From positions 6,674,207 to 6,738,206 of the forward strand of contig JAAOOA010000056.1 of NCBI GenBank assembly GCA_012861695.1: DNA of 64,000 nucleotides, in the 5' to 3' direction. This DNA is from Trematomus loennbergii. Its lineage: Eukaryota; Chordata; Actinopteri; Perciformes; Nototheniidae. Made by a program: the position numbers and the translations under genes. Under the pieces are notes generated by a model. That model was not told the DNA's origin and did no database searches. It saw nothing but the letters and a program-made list of their open reading frames with translations. The number at the start of each line of letters is the position of its first letter. Positions within the stretch are counted from its first letter, which is position 1. Positions 59,936 through 64,000 of this stretch are shown piece by piece.

Positions 59936-60113
59936 AGTGTGTTATTTAGAAAAGAATAACAAATTAGAAGGAAAAAAAGATTAAAGAAATACAGATTTCA
60001 GTATTCTGAGGCTCTGAGCCCCATTTCTTTTCCTCACGGACGGCAAAAAAAGTCAGACATTATACGATTTAAAATAAAAACAATAATCGTGGCTTGATAT
60101 TGAGTAACAACCA

Positions 60114-61300
60114 AGCCCCCAGGAAGTGCGCCGGACACTGATGAGAATATTCGTTGTGGCCAAACGGCGGTACTACACTTCCGTTAGGTTGCTGGGCCCG
60201 GAAACAGTTTTTCCCATTGGCTTACATTGGGAAATGTCCGGCACGGCACGTTCATGTTACGTGTTCAGTACTACATGCATTTTACCTTTACCCATGGATG
60301 CACAATAAGAACGGACCATATCGCCTTACTGCCAGTGAGCCCACGGAGCTGTAATAATGGATATATTGCACATGTTTGCAGTAATTCAATTAAAAAAGTT
60401 ACACATTTGACAAAATACACATCCTGTAACAGTTTGGAGGATTTAGCAGCCTGGTATATTACAGTTTTAGCGGCATATATATGTATATATATATGTATAT
60501 ATAAATATATATATATATATATATACACATGGTTGGTATTTAACAAAAAGGGGTGTTATAGTCTGTGTTGTAGTGTGTGATATTGGTATTTATGGAAACA
60601 TTTTACACCTTTCCTTCAAGTATTATACGTTTTAGTTACTTGTGGGGTAGGCTACTTAACATGAATAGTCACAGTTACTTTCTACTATCCTTTTACTCCA
60701 TCACATTTCAAAGAGAAATAGGCTATTGTTATTTTAACTCCACCACAGTAATCCATCATCAGCTTTACTTTTTAGATAAAGATTTAACTCACAATTGATC
60801 ATAACAGGCTTCAAAATACATATATTTGTATATATTACCAAGTGGTTTCATGTACAACCCACACAAGTATCATGCTAAATCAAGCTCTGTTGCTTGGATA
60901 TCACTAGATCCTGTTATCAGTGTAATATAAAAGTATAAAACGATTGATGTGTAATTTAGCATAATTACTAGCTAGCCGCTAGCTGCTAACTGCCGCGGCC
61001 GCCTCGTTAATATCAAATCCATAATAACAAATCCAGTACCATGCTGTCATGAACGTGCGGTGCTGTTACGTGTACGCAAATTGACGTGCTTAGTGTGAAC
61101 GAGCCTTTTGGGGGGCGTGGTTAAAGTTACGCATGCTCTATGAGCGCACATACGGGTACTTCTCAGGCATGACGGGTAATCTGTGACGTTTCGCTCTCTC
61201 AAAAATTGGCCCATTTTATCTTCATGCGCCAATGAGCAGCTCTCATAGGAATGTATGAGGCCCCGCCTCCCACGCTGTATCCAGTTTTTATTATACATCC
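60114..61300. repeat. Block related to 40839-41519, with (AT)n tract
   Basis: Left part (60115-60400) is the complement of 40950-41390. An ATATATGTATAT simple repeat lies at 60476-60526. The segment 61060-61280 (GTGTGAACGAGCCTTTTGG, TGAGGCCCCGCCTCCC) is unassigned. The block sits inside the right arm of the inverted repeat and is absent from the left arm. Confidence 0.6.
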
Positions 61301-61512
61301 ATGGTAACAACATGTTTTTATGAACTACACAGCTTCCAAGACCTGACCGGACAAAAAGACGTGGTGCAGGCACGAAACATACTACCAATAGAAATACATT
61401 GCTTTTAAAATCGTTCTGTGTGACACGAAAAAAAGGGGAAAATTGTGTTGGTGAACACGAATCAATAGATTAAATGTCGTGACTATAACACAAAATGCCG
61501 TGAGACTGGGTT

Positions 61513-63579
61513 ATGTGCGCAGCAGTTGAAATGTTTGCATTTATGCTAACAGGTAGGCCTACTCTGCTGTTTAGAATGTTTGTTTAGTCTTGTTTATTTG
61601 TATTTAGTGCTTAATGTGACAACGTCTCATGACTGTGTGTTTTGTTTGTATTTCAGTTTTACATTTTCAGAAATTAATCAGTAAACATCCGAAACTGACC
61701 TGCTGTCTCCTGGGTGTTTATTCCTGATCTTGTTAAACAATCTGCCAAGCCTGCCATCTCAGATTATTCTTGTTAGGGCAGAATAATTGTATACATCCTG
61801 TTTATATGCAAATTGTTGTATCTGAGGATATCACCTGTCTGGGAAAAGTGGGAATCTGATACTGTAGCAGAGAAAATCATTTTCTACATGGACATAAACA
61901 TCATTCAACTGGATGATGACAGGAAGATTGACAGTCATAAAACTGTTTTTATAAGAGTTCTCTGAAATGGATCTATGAGGAAACAAATATGGACTCAATT
62001 TTGTGAATAGAAATTAGGCTAAGTTTAAAAACATTCTACCATGATAATGACACTAAAAATAGAGAAACTAGAGCTAAAAACATATATGTATATTTAATGT
62101 TTTTGTTTTCGTTTTGCCTAAAAAAATTAATTTAAATGGCTTTTATTTTATCTCCATATAACTAAACCATGTTTGCTAACTGTATTATGTAACTTAGTTT
62201 ATTAAAAATATACAGATAATACACTTTATATTAGCATATAATAACATATTTTAAAAATACATAGCCCAAAAAGTACTGTATTATTATATTTTCTATTGTA
62301 GCATTGCTGGTCGTGTGAGGTGTTAGTGTATAATCAGACCACATGTTTCTAGTGTATGTTGTGTGTATTGTGGTTTTACAGGCAGTTGCCACTACACAGT
62401 TCCTCCATATGATGACTGCATGTGCGGTCTATTTTAACCACTGTTGACAGGAGAGTATAAAATGGCTCCCTGTCATGCAGCCAGAGTAAACAACATTACA
62501 GTCACATCAGCATAATACATAGTGGGGCATGAAGTGTGTTTCCGTCCATAATCTGTATTTTTATGTGGAAGATATTTAGGGATAGAGAGAAAGGGGGTAA
62601 ACATGTTTTAGTTTGCGGTAAAACATGATGCATGCTCAGATTTATTCTACATACTGCAACTTAATGAGTTATTTATCCTGGTCATATTGCATATTTAAAG
62701 CCAGTCAGAGAGTAAGTCAATGCAGAGATAAACTAAAGTGACACAGAGGGATCCTTCTTTGAGGTTGTAAGAAAACTCTCTGCAGGCATGAAGCCATCTC
62801 TCTTTAGATACTCTAATGGAAGGTGTTTACTGCCCCAACACTTACTCTTAACTCTACCTTAACGTCACTCGCCATGGTTTATAATTATTTAATCCAACAA
62901 TAAATTATTTAAAAGTGACCATTCTGCATCCAATCCACCAGTCGCAAGAACCACAATGGATTTTTGGACTGTTGAGTATGTCCAGTGAGCTCACCTCTCA
63001 TACAACAGTGCATTTCACACACAAATCCACATACGCACATTTGGAACACACTTCATACTCAATATAACGTCATACTTAGAATTATATGTCAGTATGCGAT
63101 AACACAGCCCGAGTTAACTATCTAGTTAAGCTACCATGCAAACATTAGCTATTTAGAATTAAACATGTTATCAGTTTAGAGCTATTTAAGAATTTAAGTA
63201 ATTCTTGTTTTTAGTTAAGCTGATATTAAATAAAAAAACGTCTCTATCTAACTCGTCCTGAGTTTTCCCTTGTTGCAATATCTGAAATAAAATCTATACT
63301 TTTTGGTGTTTAGATAGCTTTCTCTGGTTTTGCTTTAATTTGACGGTGCACTGTTCTGGTACGTAAATAAAGAGCTGATGCAGTCAGTCAAATTTAACCG
63401 GCAATGAAGCTTTGCTCACAATGATTAATAATCTGACAGAAACTGCTACACAAAACACACTATGCAACAAAAAACGTATTACCTTTCCTAAAGTCTCAGA
63501 ATTACAAACTCCAACACATTTTCAGCCTCCACTTTAACATGCCATTGTAGACAAAAAAACAGTTAACTTAGTCTTGGTC
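61513..63579. other. Intergenic, nothing recognised
   Basis: AT-rich sequence without coding pattern or repeat ends. Confidence 0.4.
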
Positions 63580-63790
63580 TACAGCTAACATGCTAACATC
63601 TCTGTTAGCATGGCTGAGGACAAAGCCAACCTGTGGGTGCTAGAGGATAAGTAAAGGATCAACAAGGTCACCAAGCTTCATCCTCTGGGGACTATGAATG
63701 TCTCAAACGGTCATGAGAATCCATTCAATAGTTGCCTGAATATTTCAACCAGGACCAAATTGGTGGACCAGCAGAAAGCCTTTCAGAGAA
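63580..63790 (+). repeat. Perciform-type interspersed repeat
   Basis: ACATGCTAACATCTCTGTTAGC, GGTGCTAGAGGATAAG, TTCATCCTCTGGGGACTATG, AATCCATTCAATAGTTG and GACCAAATTGGTGGACCAGC follow a repeat remembered as extremely common in spiny-rayed fish genomes. It supports the taxonomic placement. Exact limits uncertain. Confidence 0.7.
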
Positions 63791-64000
63791 TTGTAATGGT
63801 CTTGCAAAAGCCAACAGAACTGAGATATGAAATGTTTATCTTCAGTTATTTTATTCCATGTTACTGGAATAATGCAGACGTAGTGGGCATCAAGCCAAGA
63901 AAAGTCATTGTGACTGGCTGTCATGTATCTTCCTGGTTGTTCCTCTGGCCCTTTGACCCCCCTTTTGTCAATGTCTTTCCCCCGAAACAGATCCCTTTCT

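Larger units (their letters stand above)
53130..61512 (-). repeat. Right arm of the long inverted repeat, split by several insertions
   Basis: Arm pieces: 53130-53209, 54387-54551, 59936-60113 and about 61300-61512 (ending GCCGTGAGACTGGGTT). They are separated by TTAA element C (53210-54382), DIRS-2 (54552-59935) and a block at 60114-61300 related to 40839-41519. Together they reproduce the left arm in reverse, so the unit resembles a foldback-type element or an inverted pair of one repeat. Confidence 0.75.

Noticed and set aside
60476..60526. Functional AT-rich regulatory site
   Set aside because: Simple (AT)n/(GTAT)n microsatellite with no other supporting signal.

Overview
The window looks like a piece of a teleost chromosome, probably a percomorph (spiny-rayed) fish. 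There is no bacterial gene organisation. Instead there is a spliced vertebrate gene, a tRNA-derived fish SINE, a repeat that is very common in perciform genomes near the right edge, and many fish-type transposable elements (L1-like and L2/Rex-like LINEs, Ty3/gypsy chromoviruses, DIRS tyrosine-recombinase elements, hAT, piggyBac-like and Harbinger-like DNA elements). All family names come from motifs and terminal structures seen by eye; no database was searched.

The only convincing host gene is tent5a (fam46a), with coding exons at 31350-31775 and 32193-32971 on the plus strand. It encodes a TENT5-family non-canonical poly(A) polymerase of about 401 residues. The second exon as given lacks one base near 32317, in a highly conserved stretch; this is more likely a consensus error than a real mutation.

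Left part (1-14.1 kb): two TTAA-flanked miniature elements, then a 5'-truncated antisense L1-like LINE. Into that LINE a Ty3/gypsy chromovirus has inserted as a tandem: LTR-internal-LTR-internal-LTR (3245-13354), with one pair of 5-bp target duplications (CCCTG) around the whole array. Both internal copies are broken by small indels, the first far more than the second.

Middle-left (15.8-24.9 kb): a 307-bp hAT miniature element with a perfect 8-bp duplication, then a multi-level nest. An L2/Rex-like LINE is split by a DIRS element (16391-24672). The DIRS is split by two hAT elements (19768-21077 and 21752-23928). The second of these contains a third hAT element with a BED-finger remnant (21990-22871). 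Matching 8-bp target duplications allow the nest to be read in order.

Centre (25-38.7 kb): mostly apparently single-copy sequence with tent5a, its leader and a probable 2.5-kb 3' UTR, one decayed miniature element and one SINE.

Right part (38.7-61.5 kb): a second, heavily eroded gypsy element interrupted by a 1.18-kb TTAA-flanked element; several hAT elements; an element with TGCCCC termini that hosts another member of the 1.18-kb TTAA family, itself hit by a Harbinger-like element; and a long inverted repeat (left arm about 50868-51510, right arm scattered over 53130-61512). The right arm was invaded by a third TTAA-family copy and by a minus-strand DIRS element (54552-59935). The intact left arm preserves the empty sites for both insertions. 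The rest (61.5-64 kb) is AT-rich and shows only the perciform-type repeat at about 63.6 kb.

I found no operon, CRISPR array, RNA gene or clearly new host system. The interest lies in the order of transposon insertions, a possibly undescribed TTAA-flanked non-autonomous family, the tandem LTR element and the assembly-quality signal.
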